Source of the DNA: Bacteroidota bacterium
Lineage (GTDB): Bacteria > Bacteroidota > Ignavibacteria > Kapaibacteriales > UBA961
Assembly: GCA_020852855.1 (NCBI GenBank)
Contig: JADZAA010000058.1
Coordinates: forward strand, 1-34,231
Direction of reading: 5' to 3'
DNA length: 34,231 nucleotides
The translations under genes were made by a program, and so were the position numbers. Within the stretch, counting starts at the first letter, position 1. The number at the start of each line of letters is the position of its first letter. Shown here piece after piece: positions 25,374 through 33,102 of this stretch. The notes below the pieces were generated by a model. It did no database searches and had not been told where the DNA came from. It saw only the letters and a program-made list of their open reading frames with translations.

Positions 25374-25865
25374 ATGAGAACAGCAGAATATTGGATAGAG
25401 CGTTTAGGGCTGTTGCCGCATGTTGAAGGCGGCTGCTATCGTGAAATTTACCGCTCGTCGGGAATAATTACGGCCGGTGCTTTGCCGCCTGAATACGGCA
25501 GCCGGCGAAATTACGCGACATCAATCTACTTTTTATTGCAAGGCAATGATTTCTCGGCATTTCATCGTATTCGACAAGATGAAATATGGCATTTCCACGA
25601 CGGCTACGATATTTTGTTGCATTGTATTGCACCCGACGGAACGTATAGTGTGCAAAGATTGGGTGTTGACTTGGGAACGCCGCAAATTGTAATTCCCGCG
25701 GGAACATGGTTTGCCGCAGAATTGGCAGATAAAGACGGATTTGCACTTGCGGGGTGCGGTGTTTCGCCCGGATTCGACTTTCGGGATTTCGAGATGCCGG
25801 GACGTGATGAATTAATCGCACTTTTTCACCGACATGCAAATATAATACGCCGCCTGACACGCTAA
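25374..25865 (+). CDS. DUF985 (Cupin_5) family protein
   Basis: 163 aa, a single-domain cupin. Family signatures are visible throughout: LGLLPHVEGGCYREIYRS at the start, TSIYFLLQGNDFSAFHRI, DEIWHFHDG with the cupin histidines, PQIVIPAGTWFAAEL, and GCGVSPGFDFRDFEM. Members are small cytoplasmic proteins with a possible sugar- or metal-binding barrel; biochemical function is not established. ATG at 25374. It is divergent from the RNA methyltransferase across 96 bp, and sucD follows 160 bp downstream. An A/T-rich stretch with a weak 6-bp inverted repeat (25944-25949 / 25970-25975) lies between it and sucD. Confidence 0.85.
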   Translation: MRTAEYWIERLGLLPHVEGGCYREIYRSSGIITAGALPPEYGSRRNYATSIYFLLQGNDFSAFHRIRQDEIWHFHDGYDILLHCIAPDGTYSVQRLGVDLGTPQIVIPAGTWFAAELADKDGFALAGCGVSPGFDFRDFEMPGRDELIALFHRHANIIRRLTR

Positions 25866-26025
25866 ACATAAGTGCGAGTATATTGAAAGGCTTGAAAAAT
25901 TAAATTGTGCCCGTACCTGCGCAATTTTATGATAAATCAAAATATACGGCATAAAAAATAAAAAAATATCCGTATTTTCGTGTATTAATTTCGAAGTCTT
26001 TTACACAATCAATTCAATTCGTTTC

Positions 26026-27306
26026 ATGAGTGTTTTAGTTAATTCAAACTCTCGTGTCTTAGTGCAAGGCATAACCGGCTCGGAGGGTACGTTCCATACG
26101 AGTCAAATGCTGGACTATGGCACAAACGTGGTAGCCGGCGTAACCCCGGGCAAAGCGGGGTTGATGTACGAAGGTAAGGGCGATGACTCTTTTAACCGTC
26201 CCGTGCTTGTATTTAATACTGTATCCGATGCAGTAAAAGCGACGAGGGCAAACGTTTCGATAATTTTTGTACCGGCTTCTATGGCCGCCGATGCCATATT
26301 GGAAGCGATAGCGGCTGATATGCCGCTTATTATCTGCATTACAGAGGGAATTCCCGCACGCGATATGATAGCGGTAAAGTCGGCTCTCGATAATTCAAAT
26401 TCACGGCTTATCGGGCCTAATTGCCCCGGAATCATTACGCCCGGCGAATGTAAAATCGGCATTATGCCAGGATTTATTCATGCAGTCGGGCATGTGGGAG
26501 TCGTTTCGCGCAGCGGAACACTGACTTACGAAGCAGTAAAGCAATTAACCGATATTGGTTTGGGGCAGTCAACTTGCATCGGCATAGGCGGCGACCCGAT
26601 TGTCGGAACGCAATTTATTGATGCCATAAAATTATTCAATGCAGACCCCGATACCAAAGCCATTGTTATGATTGGAGAAATCGGCGGAAGTGCGGAGGAA
26701 GAAGCAGCGGCTTATGTGAAAGAATACGTTACAAAGCCGGTTGTCGGGTTTATTGCGGGGCGTACTGCACCTCCGGGCAGAAGAATGGGGCATGCAGGGG
26801 CGATAATTTCAGGCGGTAAAGGAACAGCCGCAGAAAAAGTTGCCGCAATGCGCGAAGCAGGCATCTTTGTAGCCGATTCTCCGGCAAATATAGGGCTGAC
26901 CGTAGCAAAAGCCTTGCGCCTTACAAGCGAAACACCGACCAAAAAAGTAATTGCGGCAAAAAAAGATACCGCACTCCAAACAGAAGTATCCGAAACTATA
27001 TCTGAAATTCCTGCAACGACAGACGGATCCGCTCCCAAGCGCGGACGCGGTCGCCCGAAAGGTTCGTTTAAGGTAAAGCCGGCGACAGATGAAACAGCTC
27101 CCAAGCGTGAGCGCGGTCGCCCGAAAGGTTCAGTTAAGAAGAAGAAAGCGGTAAAAACCGGGCATAAGCGTCCTCCGGGTCGCCCGAAAGGTTCAGTTAA
27201 GAAGAAGAAAGTGAAAAAAAACAATAAAAAACAGCTTATGTCTGTTGCCGAGCAAGTTACAACGGTTGCGTCGAATATTGATATGACATCTGCAAGTAAC
27301 GCATAG
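26026..27306 (+). CDS. sucD: Succinyl-CoA ligase alpha subunit with C-terminal AT-hook-like tail
   Basis: 426 aa. Residues 1 to about 300 are a complete Suc[16 protein letters not shown] (CoA-binding Rossmann), [40 protein letters not shown] and the phosphorylated histidine His256 in [14 protein letters not shown]. SucD normally ends there (E. coli 289 aa). This frame continues without a stop for about 126 residues rich in Lys, Pro and Thr, with three GRPKGS motifs at residues 342, 364 and 385, each preceded by basic or proline residues and followed by lysines; the last two are followed by KKKK. This is the AT-hook-like minor-groove-binding pattern. The beta subunit gene sucC is not adjacent. 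The tail end ([21 protein letters not shown]) is uncharged. A DNA-binding role for the tail is inference. Confidence 0.9.
   Translation: MSVLVNSNSRVLVQGITGSEGTFHTSQMLDYGTNVVAGVTPGKAGLMYEGKGDDSFNRPVLVFNTVSDAVKATRANVSIIFVPASMAADAILEAIAADMPLIICITEGIPARDMIAVKSALDNSNSRLIGPNCPGIITPGECKIGIMPGFIHAVGHVGVVSRSGTLTYEAVKQLTDIGLGQSTCIGIGGDPIVGTQFIDAIKLFNADPDTKAIVMIGEIGGSAEEEAAAYVKEYVTKPVVGFIAGRTAPPGRRMGHAGAIISGGKGTAAEKVAAMREAGIFVADSPANIGLTVAKALRLTSETPTKKVIAAKKDTALQTEVSETISEIPATTDGSAPKRGRGRPKGSFKVKPATDETAPKRERGRPKGSVKKKKAVKTGHKRPPGRPKGSVKKKKVKKNNKKQLMSVAEQVTTVASNIDMTSASNA
27049..27211 (+). repeat. Tandem in-frame repeat encoding the GRPKGS units of SucD
   Basis: Three copies start with GGTCGCCCGAAAGGTTC at 27049, 27115 and 27178. 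Copies 2 and 3 are identical over 34 bp (27115-27148 and 27178-27211). Spacings are 66 and 63 bp, that is 22 and 21 codons, so the frame is preserved. Identity at the DNA level indicates recent duplication or gene-conversion-like exchange. Confidence 0.9.
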
Positions 27307-27386
27307 AAACGAACTGCTGTAAAGCGGCGATAAAAATGCCGCATACGGTATTTAATCACAAATAAAACAACAAATTGGAAGACATG

Positions 27387-27815
27387 ATGAAAGAACGGAC
27401 ATTTGCAATTATCAAGCCGGACGCTGTTCGCAAGAATGTAGTCGGAGAGATTATTGCCGCAATTACGCAAGCCGGATTTACAGTACTTGCAATGAAGATG
27501 ACACGCATCAGCCGCGCTCAAGCCGCCGAGTTTTATGCAGTTCATCGCGGGCGCGGATTTTTTGACGAGTTGGTTGATTTTATGAGCAGTGGTGCTATCG
27601 TACCCATAGTGCTCGAAAAAGAAAACGCCGTAGCCGACTATCGTGCGCTTATCGGCACTACTGACCCGGCCGAAGCCGCAGAAGGTACGATTCGTAGAAT
27701 GTTTGCTTCGTCGAAGGGCGAAAATGCGGTGCATGGTTCAGATTCCGTTGAAAACGGAAAAAACGAAACAGCATTTTTCTTCGCTGAAAGCGAAATTGCC
27801 GGAAATCGTGCATAA
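27387..27815 (+). CDS. ndk: Nucleoside diphosphate kinase
   Basis: Balances nucleoside triphosphate pools by ping-pong phosphotransfer through a histidine. The 142-aa protein begins [17 protein letters not shown] and contains [17 protein letters not shown] and the active-site NAVHGSDS with His116. ATG codons at 27384 and 27387 are both possible. I chose 27387 because GGAAG (27377-27381) sits 5 nt before it. The C-terminal AFFFAESEI is standard. It lies 80 bp after sucD, with a terminator downstream. Confidence 0.95.
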   Translation: MKERTFAIIKPDAVRKNVVGEIIAAITQAGFTVLAMKMTRISRAQAAEFYAVHRGRGFFDELVDFMSSGAIVPIVLEKENAVADYRALIGTTDPAEAAEGTIRRMFASSKGENAVHGSDSVENGKNETAFFFAESEIAGNRA

Positions 27816-27863
27816 AACCCGCCAAATTCCAACTTAATATGGAGTTGCATACATAGAAAAAAT

Positions 27864-27908
27864 AGGCTCCGCCTCGGCTTAACGTCGGTGCGGGGCTTGT
27901 TTTTTATT
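27864..27908 (+). terminator. Rho-independent terminator after ndk
   Basis: Outer stem GCTCCGC (27866-27872) pairs with GCGGGGC (27890-27896). After one mismatch an inner 5-bp stem closes a TTAAC loop (27879-27883). TTGTTTTTTATT follows. It ends the sucD-ndk transcript before the NUDIX gene. Confidence 0.8.
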
Positions 27909-27941
27909 GATATTTGCTTTTAACGGGAACTTTTTACAGTT

Positions 27942-28475
27942 ATGAAAGTCCTAATACGTAACAGCAGTACTAAAATACTCGGAACAAATCCATTCTGGGA
28001 TTACGTGCAAGAAGAGTATCTTCTGCCTGACGGAAAGCCTGCGCCGTATTATTATGCTCGTTCTCGCAACTCTTCTATAGTCATTCCGCAATTAGACAAC
28101 GGATTATTCGTTTTGGTAAAACAATTCCGTTATCTTGGTGGCAGAACCGGAATAGAATTTCCGGGTGGCGGGCATAAGCCGGGACATTCGCCCGAAATGA
28201 CTGCACACGAAGAAATGCGCGAAGAGGCCGGGATAACCGAAGCAGAACTTACGTTTATCGGTACGTTCAATCCATGCATCGGAATTACCGATGAGGTATG
28301 CTCTGTCTACTATGCTAAGGCGACAAGTCTGTCGGTGCCGCAGCCGGAGCCCTCGGAGGAAATCGAGGTGATTTTCGCAACTGCCGAAGACATTTGTAAA
28401 TTTATCGCACAAGGAGAAATATGGAACGGTATGAGTTTGGCCGCATGGGCGTTATTTCGTCTGCGAGGCTTATAG
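27942..28475 (+). CDS. NUDIX hydrolase, ADP-ribose-pyrophosphatase-like with divergent Nudix box
   Basis: 177 aa, architecture of ADP-sugar/ADP-ribose pyrophosphatases: N-terminal beta region (YYYARSRNSSIVIPQL), VLVKQFRYLGGRTGIEFPGGG, then the Nudix box at about 76-98. The consensus is Gx5Ex7REUxEExGU. Here the first Glu is His82 and the Arg of REU is Glu90 (AHEEMREEAGI), while Glu91, Glu94 and Glu95, the metal-binding core, are retained. Downstream FNPCIGITDEVCSVYYA fits ADPR-type enzymes. Substrate unknown; activity is plausible but not certain. The last 55 bp overlap the next gene in another frame. Confidence 0.83.
   Translation: MKVLIRNSSTKILGTNPFWDYVQEEYLLPDGKPAPYYYARSRNSSIVIPQLDNGLFVLVKQFRYLGGRTGIEFPGGGHKPGHSPEMTAHEEMREEAGITEAELTFIGTFNPCIGITDEVCSVYYAKATSLSVPQPEPSEEIEVIFATAEDICKFIAQGEIWNGMSLAAWALFRLRGL
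28412..28416 (+). promoter_or_regulatory. Ribosome binding site inside the NUDIX gene
   Basis: AGGAG, 4 nt before the ATG at 28421, lies within the NUDIX coding sequence. It supports starting the secreted-protein gene at 28421 instead of the next in-frame ATG (28445), and so supports a 55-bp gene overlap. Confidence 0.7.
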
Positions 28476-29467
28476 GACGGACAATAATAGCTTCTGCAAT
28501 AATTGTTGCATCTTTTGCATCGGTTACTGCGCAAGAAGCTCAGGTTGCAGGACAGCCGATTCGAAAAAAATACTCGATTAAGGTTGATTTTCCTCAAAAC
28601 GTGGCAAGCAGCTATGCCATGACCGAAAAAACAATCGTAAAGCGCGATTATCGCGACGACCAGCATAAAAATTACGAACGTGAAGTGTCGTATTATTTTA
28701 CAATGGGTACAATCGGCGAAACAGAAGATGGGTTGACAAAATTATTATGCAATATAGATTCGCTGAAATATTCGTTCAAAGAGGGCAATGTAGCCCTGCA
28801 ATATGACTCGCAAAATCCGCGCGCCTCGAATATTAAAGGTGATTTTGCGGACTTGACTTATACGCAAGCCCCGCTGAACCATATGTTCGTATTGTTATTG
28901 GACAAAAAGAATATTGTAAAAGGAATTACCGGAAACGGTGAAAGCGGAGATGTTGAGTGGTTGCGCAACTTTATTCTTGTGGAGGGTGCGGAATCTATGG
29001 ACACCGCACAGAAATTTTTGTGGCTTGACGGCATATCGCTCAACCGATTGCAAACGCTGGTAGATATGAATGGCGGCCTTATACGCGAAAGAATGTTGAT
29101 AGCCGATGATTCGTCGTGGTCGCAACCTTCGCTTATTCGGCTGGATTGCATAGAATTTACCGATACGCTAACGGCAAAAGTAACGGCTGTTTCCCGTGGC
29201 GTATATTCGATAGAATCAACTGTTTCGGGGCTGAAAGCGAATGTTAACCGCGAGCATCGGATGTTTGGAATACCGGGGCCGGGAACAGTGCTGTCCACAG
29301 AATACGGCAGCGGAAAAACAAAATTGAAAGTCAATCAGAAAGGTTCGATACGCGGCTACGATGCCGATTTTACCGCAAAGTTGAATTGCCGGTACGGAAA
29401 CGAAAAATTTGTTCAAACAATTACGACTTCAATAAGATGCTCTATTCTAAATCAATTCGGCTGGTAA
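28421..29467 (+). CDS. Exported protein of unknown function (DUF6263-like organisation)
   Basis: 348 aa. A signal peptide is visible: a longer than usual n-region, hydrophobic TIIASAIIVASFASVTA, probable cleavage before Gln38. The mature part is predicted beta-rich with no cysteine motif or lipobox. It has a region KYSIKVDF...VSYYFTMGTIGETEDGLTKLLCNIDSLKYS, then an ordered domain with TVLSTEYGSGKTKLKV near the end. The layout (modified input strand, then ILYY/VSYY-like strand, dG-l, DSl) parallels the next gene product, suggesting distant paralogy. I do not recognise a biochemical function. It overlaps the NUDIX gene by 55 bp and the following lipoprotein gene by 31 bp, each in a different frame. 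Confidence 0.72.
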   Translation: MERYEFGRMGVISSARLIGRTIIASAIIVASFASVTAQEAQVAGQPIRKKYSIKVDFPQNVASSYAMTEKTIVKRDYRDDQHKNYEREVSYYFTMGTIGETEDGLTKLLCNIDSLKYSFKEGNVALQYDSQNPRASNIKGDFADLTYTQAPLNHMFVLLLDKKNIVKGITGNGESGDVEWLRNFILVEGAESMDTAQKFLWLDGISLNRLQTLVDMNGGLIRERMLIADDSSWSQPSLIRLDCIEFTDTLTAKVTAVSRGVYSIESTVSGLKANVNREHRMFGIPGPGTVLSTEYGSGKTKLKVNQKGSIRGYDADFTAKLNCRYGNEKFVQTITTSIRCSILNQFGW

Positions 29468-30510
29468 ATTTTCTTAGGCTTACGGTATTATGCGTCTGTA
29501 TCATTGGCGTTTCGGGTTGCAGCGAAACTAAACAAGAAAATCCCGAACAAACGTCGGTTAAATCAGTCGCACCCGCACCTGCGGAACTCTCCGAGGCACG
29601 TCCGCTTGCAGGTGCCGAAGCAGAAGTTAAATCATTGCAGTATAGAGTTAAGCCGGGCGATGTATTCCGCTATAAATTCAGCCAGCGCGATAAACTCGTG
29701 CAAGATGGAATGAATGCCGAAACGGAGCAAATTCTATATTATACAAAAACTATAAAAGCCGTAAAATCAGACGGCTCGGTAGAAATGTCGGTACGCTATG
29801 ATTCAATTCGCCTTTCGAATGATTATCCGGATGCACAAGACTCAACAAAACGTGCATCATCAAGCTACAATTCTTCCAATAAAGCCGACCGTGAGAATAA
29901 AGAATACAGTCAGTATAACGGCATTATCGGCGAAGATGTTACAATGCTTGTTTCAAAAGACGGACGTATCAGCGAAATCAGCGGTCTTACGCCACTGTTG
30001 TCTAAAATTTTCGGCGAAATGAAAGATTCGCTTAATGTGCAAATGCAGGAGCAGGCACTCGAACAAATTAAAGTGCAACTTTATCTGCGCCCGATGCAAC
30101 AAGAATACCAAAACTATCCCGACGGCGGTACAATAGATTCGTCAAAATCATGGAAGCGCAGCGAGCGTTCTCCTTTATCGGGTGTTTTCCTCGTGGATAA
30201 TGATATTGCGTATCGCCTCGACGCGGTGAAAAATGTCGGTATGCGCAAGGCTGCCTATATTTCGGCCAAACTCACTTCCAAAATCGTTAATCCTTTGCAA
30301 AAGCAAGGCTCGATAACGTTTAAATTGAATAAATCAGAAATTTCCGGTTCGGGCGAAACCGTTCTCGATGTGGATAAAGGATATACTATATTGAAGAAAA
30401 ATACTATCAACACTATGATTGATGCGGTGTTGGGCGATGCAAAAACAAAACAGTCGAAACGTGCTTTGCAAACGCTTGTTTCTACCATGAAAGTCGAATT
30501 GATACGGTAG
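29437..30510 (+). CDS. DUF6263-like lipoprotein of unknown function
   Basis: 357 aa from ATG 29437. The frame is open back to 29386, but that extension (MPVRKRKICSNN...) would precede the signal sequence and is unlikely. Signal LRLTVLCVCIIGVSGC with lipobox Cys28 gives a lipid-anchored periplasmic or outer-membrane protein. After a Pro/Glu-rich linker comes YRVKPGDVFRYKFSQRDKL, TKTIKAVKSDGSVEMSVRYDSIRLS, a low-complexity Ser/Asn/Asp linker (about 140-165), GEDVTMLVSKDGRISEISG, and later GSGETVLDVDKGYTILKKN. The pattern of strand-rich DUF6263 proteins in Bacteroidota fits; function is unknown. It is the last gene of the rightward NUDIX unit and is followed by two hairpins. Confidence 0.74.
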   Translation: MLYSKSIRLVNFLRLTVLCVCIIGVSGCSETKQENPEQTSVKSVAPAPAELSEARPLAGAEAEVKSLQYRVKPGDVFRYKFSQRDKLVQDGMNAETEQILYYTKTIKAVKSDGSVEMSVRYDSIRLSNDYPDAQDSTKRASSSYNSSNKADRENKEYSQYNGIIGEDVTMLVSKDGRISEISGLTPLLSKIFGEMKDSLNVQMQEQALEQIKVQLYLRPMQQEYQNYPDGGTIDSSKSWKRSERSPLSGVFLVDNDIAYRLDAVKNVGMRKAAYISAKLTSKIVNPLQKQGSITFKLNKSEISGSGETVLDVDKGYTILKKNTINTMIDAVLGDAKTKQSKRALQTLVSTMKVELIR

Positions 30511-30530
30511 TGTTCGACTACTTGCTAAAA

Positions 30531-30571
30531 ACAAACAATATTACACCCGAAAATCCGAAAATATTGTTTGT
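30531..30571. repeat. 12-bp perfect inverted repeat
   Basis: ACAAACAATATT (30531-30542) is exactly complementary to 30560-30571 across a 17-nt spacer. It sits 21 bp after the lipoprotein stop, just before the terminator hairpin. It could be an mRNA 3'-stabilising stem or an operator for the leftward DUF302 direction. Confidence 0.75.
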
Positions 30572-30579
30572 GGAACAAT

Positions 30580-30610
30580 AAAAAATACCCGCTGTCGGCG
30601 GGTATTTTTT
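30580..30610. terminator. Bidirectional terminator between convergent genes
   Basis: A-run (30580-30585), then TACCCGC (30586-30592), loop TGTCG (30593-30597) and GCGGGTA followed by TTTTTT (30605-30610). The stem is 13 bp and has a U-tract on both strands. It separates the rightward lipoprotein gene from leftward DUF302. Confidence 0.9.
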
Positions 30611-30661
30611 ATATACGAAAGAAAGTACTGTTCAATTAAAGCCGGCATTTAATTTTGCATA

Positions 30662-31048
30662 TTACAGACTCTCGATTACATTGCGTAATTTCATTTGAAC
30701 TTTAACGGCTGTTTCGGCTAACCCTTCGCTTTTAACAGCCTGCATAGAAGATACAGGATCTACGGCCGACACTTCTACTTGCTCATGGTTTATTTCTTGT
30801 AAAACTACGTTGCAAGGTAACATAGCACCTATATGCGGTTCGGCTTTTAATGCCTCGTAAGCAAACGCCGGATTGCAAGCGCCAAGTATATGATAAGGCC
30901 TGAAATCTACGTCCAATTTCTTTTTAAACGTAGCTTGTACGTCTATCTCGGTTATTACTCCGAATCCTTCCTCTTTTAACGCTTCAACAACCTTTTCTTT
31001 AATATCTTCGAAGCGGCCGCTCAGTATTTTCGAAAAATGGTAAGCCAT
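30662..31048 (-). CDS. DUF302 domain-containing protein
   Basis: 128 aa from ATG 31048, set by GGAG (31054-31057) 5 nt upstream. The frame extends to 31075 but those nine codons lack support. Nearly the whole protein is the DUF302 fold: EALKEEGFGVITEIDVQATFKKKL, then YHILGACNPAFAYEAL and the GAMLPCNVVLQE motif with its conserved cysteine. The family is widespread, and a heme- or metal-binding role has been suggested but not settled. It stands alone, leftward, with a terminator at its 3' side shared with the lipoprotein gene and about 250 bp of non-coding DNA upstream of it. Confidence 0.9.
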   Translation of the reverse strand: MAYHFSKILSGRFEDIKEKVVEALKEEGFGVITEIDVQATFKKKLDVDFRPYHILGACNPAFAYEALKAEPHIGAMLPCNVVLQEINHEQVEVSAVDPVSSMQAVKSEGLAETAVKVQMKLRNVIESL

Positions 31049-31053
31049 TGTAA

Positions 31054-31057
31054 CTCC
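31054..31057 (-). promoter_or_regulatory. Ribosome binding site of the DUF302 gene
   Basis: GGAG on the minus strand, 5 nt before the ATG at 31048. It decides that start over the upstream one at 31075. Confidence 0.6.
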
Positions 31058-31300
31058 GTTTTTATGAAAAAACATTTTTTTTTATCTTGTTTTTTACCGA
31101 GTTCCTGTCGGGTGTGCAATAACAAGCGTAAGCAATATGAGCTGTATTGTAAAAAACAAAAATAAAACGCTGACTTTCAGACGAAAAAGTGTGTTAAATA
31201 TTTTAATGAAATATTAAATCGACCGATCAAGGTTCAATCCGAATTGCAGAAAAACTTCTTTGAAGATGAATTGTTAAGCTAAATTTCTATTTCTTGATTT

Positions 31301-32848
31301 TTATTTTTCCAACAAGGCAAATTTGGCGAATTGTTCCATGCATACTTCAAGTGCAACACGGAGTATTTCATCGGTTTCTGTTCCTGTTGCAAGCGGATTG
31401 CCGTTCTCGTCGGCAAGTTTAAATTCCTCGCGCTCAAGCGAGCCTTTGAGTAAATCGAATAATTCGTCCTGCGAGCGTGTTCCGTCTGCATTGCGTAAAA
31501 GAATAAGCGGAACAGGTTCGTCGAATTGAGCTGCCGAATGGTGTAGGGTAGAGGCTACATTGCCCGACAGAGCCTGCAGTCGCGCCACATCGCTTATTTT
31601 AGGATACGCGCCGGCTTTGGCAACGGCTAATGTAGGTCCGTCGTAAAAATAGCCAAGCATATCGTCATAGCATTGTCTGCAAAGAGCAATTATCGTTTCC
31701 TCGTCACTTTCAACATTGCTCGAGCTACCCGATTTGCGCAATAAATTGCTGAAAGTTACGGGTAGCGGATTGCACTCGGCCAAATAGGCTATAGCCCGTG
31801 CAAGCGTTGGATTACCGCTGCCGATAACTAATCCGTTTGGTGCTGCATATTGCGGAACACCTTCGGGTGAATCATCTGTACGAGTAAGCGAAGAGCCGAT
31901 ATAAAGTCGTTTGAAATTTGAGTTGTCAAGCTCATGCGGCGAGTTGCTTTCGGCTTTGCATAGCAACGTTTTGCGAAATTGTCGCCCTATAAAAAAGTCC
32001 AGCCATTGCTCGCGCTCTATGCGGTCAGAAGCACGATTCGAGATTTCTTGCAACACTCGCTCGGGTGCATTATGCAGTTGCGTTCCTTGTGAAAATGCTT
32101 CGGCTACGTATTCCAAGCCGTTGTTTCGTGCCTTTTCGATAAATTCATGAAAATACGACGGTGTATTGTCGTCCTCAAAGTATTCATGGCCTAAATACGC
32201 ATCGTTACTACGACCGAACGAGTCCGAAGTCGAATTTACCACAGCCGAATACGCGGTATTATCGCTACCTCCAATCTGTTTTACATCTTGCAGGAATGTA
32301 CGCGATGCACCTATTCGCTCGTAAATATCGGCAGTCGGCGGAATGCCCGATTCCAATACTTCGCGAATCATACGATAGCCATGCCAGCCGGGATAAGCAT
32401 TGTAACTTATGTATCCGATGCCGTGGGGCGTTAACAATTCTGCATATATTCGCATTATCGCTTGTTGAACATCTGGTGGAACCCATGAATAAACGCCGTG
32501 CGTGATGATATAATCGAAACTGCCTAAATTTTGCGGTAGATTTAATATGTCAGCCGTATAAAAGCGACAGTTTTTCAGATTAAGTGCGGCAACCGAACGC
32601 TCGGCAGCAGTAATATGTACGGGGGCATAATCTATACCGACACATTCTGCATCGGGCAAAGTATAGGCGATATTCAGCAGATTGCCTCCGTCGGAGCAAC
32701 CAAGCTCTAAAACGCGGCAATTTTGTGAATCTGGTGCGTCAACGCCGTGAAGTATCGCAACTGCGGCCAATCTCGACGGATGCGTTTGCGAGAAGGCCGC
32801 GCCGGGATACGGCAAATTATCGTAAGATTGGGCAGTACTCATCGGCAA
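31301..32848 (-). CDS. Methyltransferase with regulatory domain, resembling rickettsial OmpB protein-lysine methyltransferases
   Basis: 515 aa. The N-terminal Rossmann domain has YDNLPYPGAAFSQTHPSRLAAVA (9-31), motif I RVLELGCSDGGNLLNIA (45-61), GIDYAP and the family-specific HGVYSWVPP (117-125), followed by GYISYNAYPGWH. The middle (about 190-300; FHEFIEKARNNGLEYVAEA) matches the methyltransferase regulatory domain, and about 310-500 the PKMT C-terminal region. The nearest characterised relatives are rickettsial PKMT1/PKMT2, which methylate lysines of surface protein OmpB. The substrate here is unknown; a surface protein is an inference. The ATG at 32842 is an equally good start. It is monocistronic with AT-rich flanks. 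Confidence 0.85.
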   Translation of the reverse strand: MPMSTAQSYDNLPYPGAAFSQTHPSRLAAVAILHGVDAPDSQNCRVLELGCSDGGNLLNIAYTLPDAECVGIDYAPVHITAAERSVAALNLKNCRFYTADILNLPQNLGSFDYIITHGVYSWVPPDVQQAIMRIYAELLTPHGIGYISYNAYPGWHGYRMIREVLESGIPPTADIYERIGASRTFLQDVKQIGGSDNTAYSAVVNSTSDSFGRSNDAYLGHEYFEDDNTPSYFHEFIEKARNNGLEYVAEAFSQGTQLHNAPERVLQEISNRASDRIEREQWLDFFIGRQFRKTLLCKAESNSPHELDNSNFKRLYIGSSLTRTDDSPEGVPQYAAPNGLVIGSGNPTLARAIAYLAECNPLPVTFSNLLRKSGSSSNVESDEETIIALCRQCYDDMLGYFYDGPTLAVAKAGAYPKISDVARLQALSGNVASTLHHSAAQFDEPVPLILLRNADGTRSQDELFDLLKGSLEREEFKLADENGNPLATGTETDEILRVALEVCMEQFAKFALLEK

Positions 32849-33102
32849 AATATTATTTTGGTTTATGTTAATCGAAATTTCGTAAAATTTCCGACAGCGA
32901 TTTTATCAAAAAAATATTCAGGAAAACGAAATGTAATAAAATATTAAGATTTAATCGGCCGCGCCGTAAAACATTAAAATAATAGGTAGTCTGACGATAA
33001 ACCAGATTTTATATGTTCGAGAGTAAATCGGTTCCGATAATTAACGAACAAAAAACAAAAATATAAAAAACAGTTTTTTGTATTCGGCAGTTAATAATAA
33101 TT

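Noticed and set aside
25944-25975. Weak inverted repeat ATACGG/CCGTAT upstream of sucD
   Set aside because: It has only 6 bp with a 20-nt A-rich spacer and no T-tract; the arms are too short to call an operator or terminator.
26712-27734. 340-codon antisense frame over sucD and ndk
   Set aside because: It mirrors the coding strand codon pattern; the protein is low-complexity, including Phe/Leu/Gly-Arg-Pro runs opposite the repeat, and has no homology I recognise.
31231-31240. GGTTCAATCC resembling a tRNA T-loop
   Set aside because: The flanking bases do not form the T-stem, and no acceptor, D or anticodon arm can be drawn.
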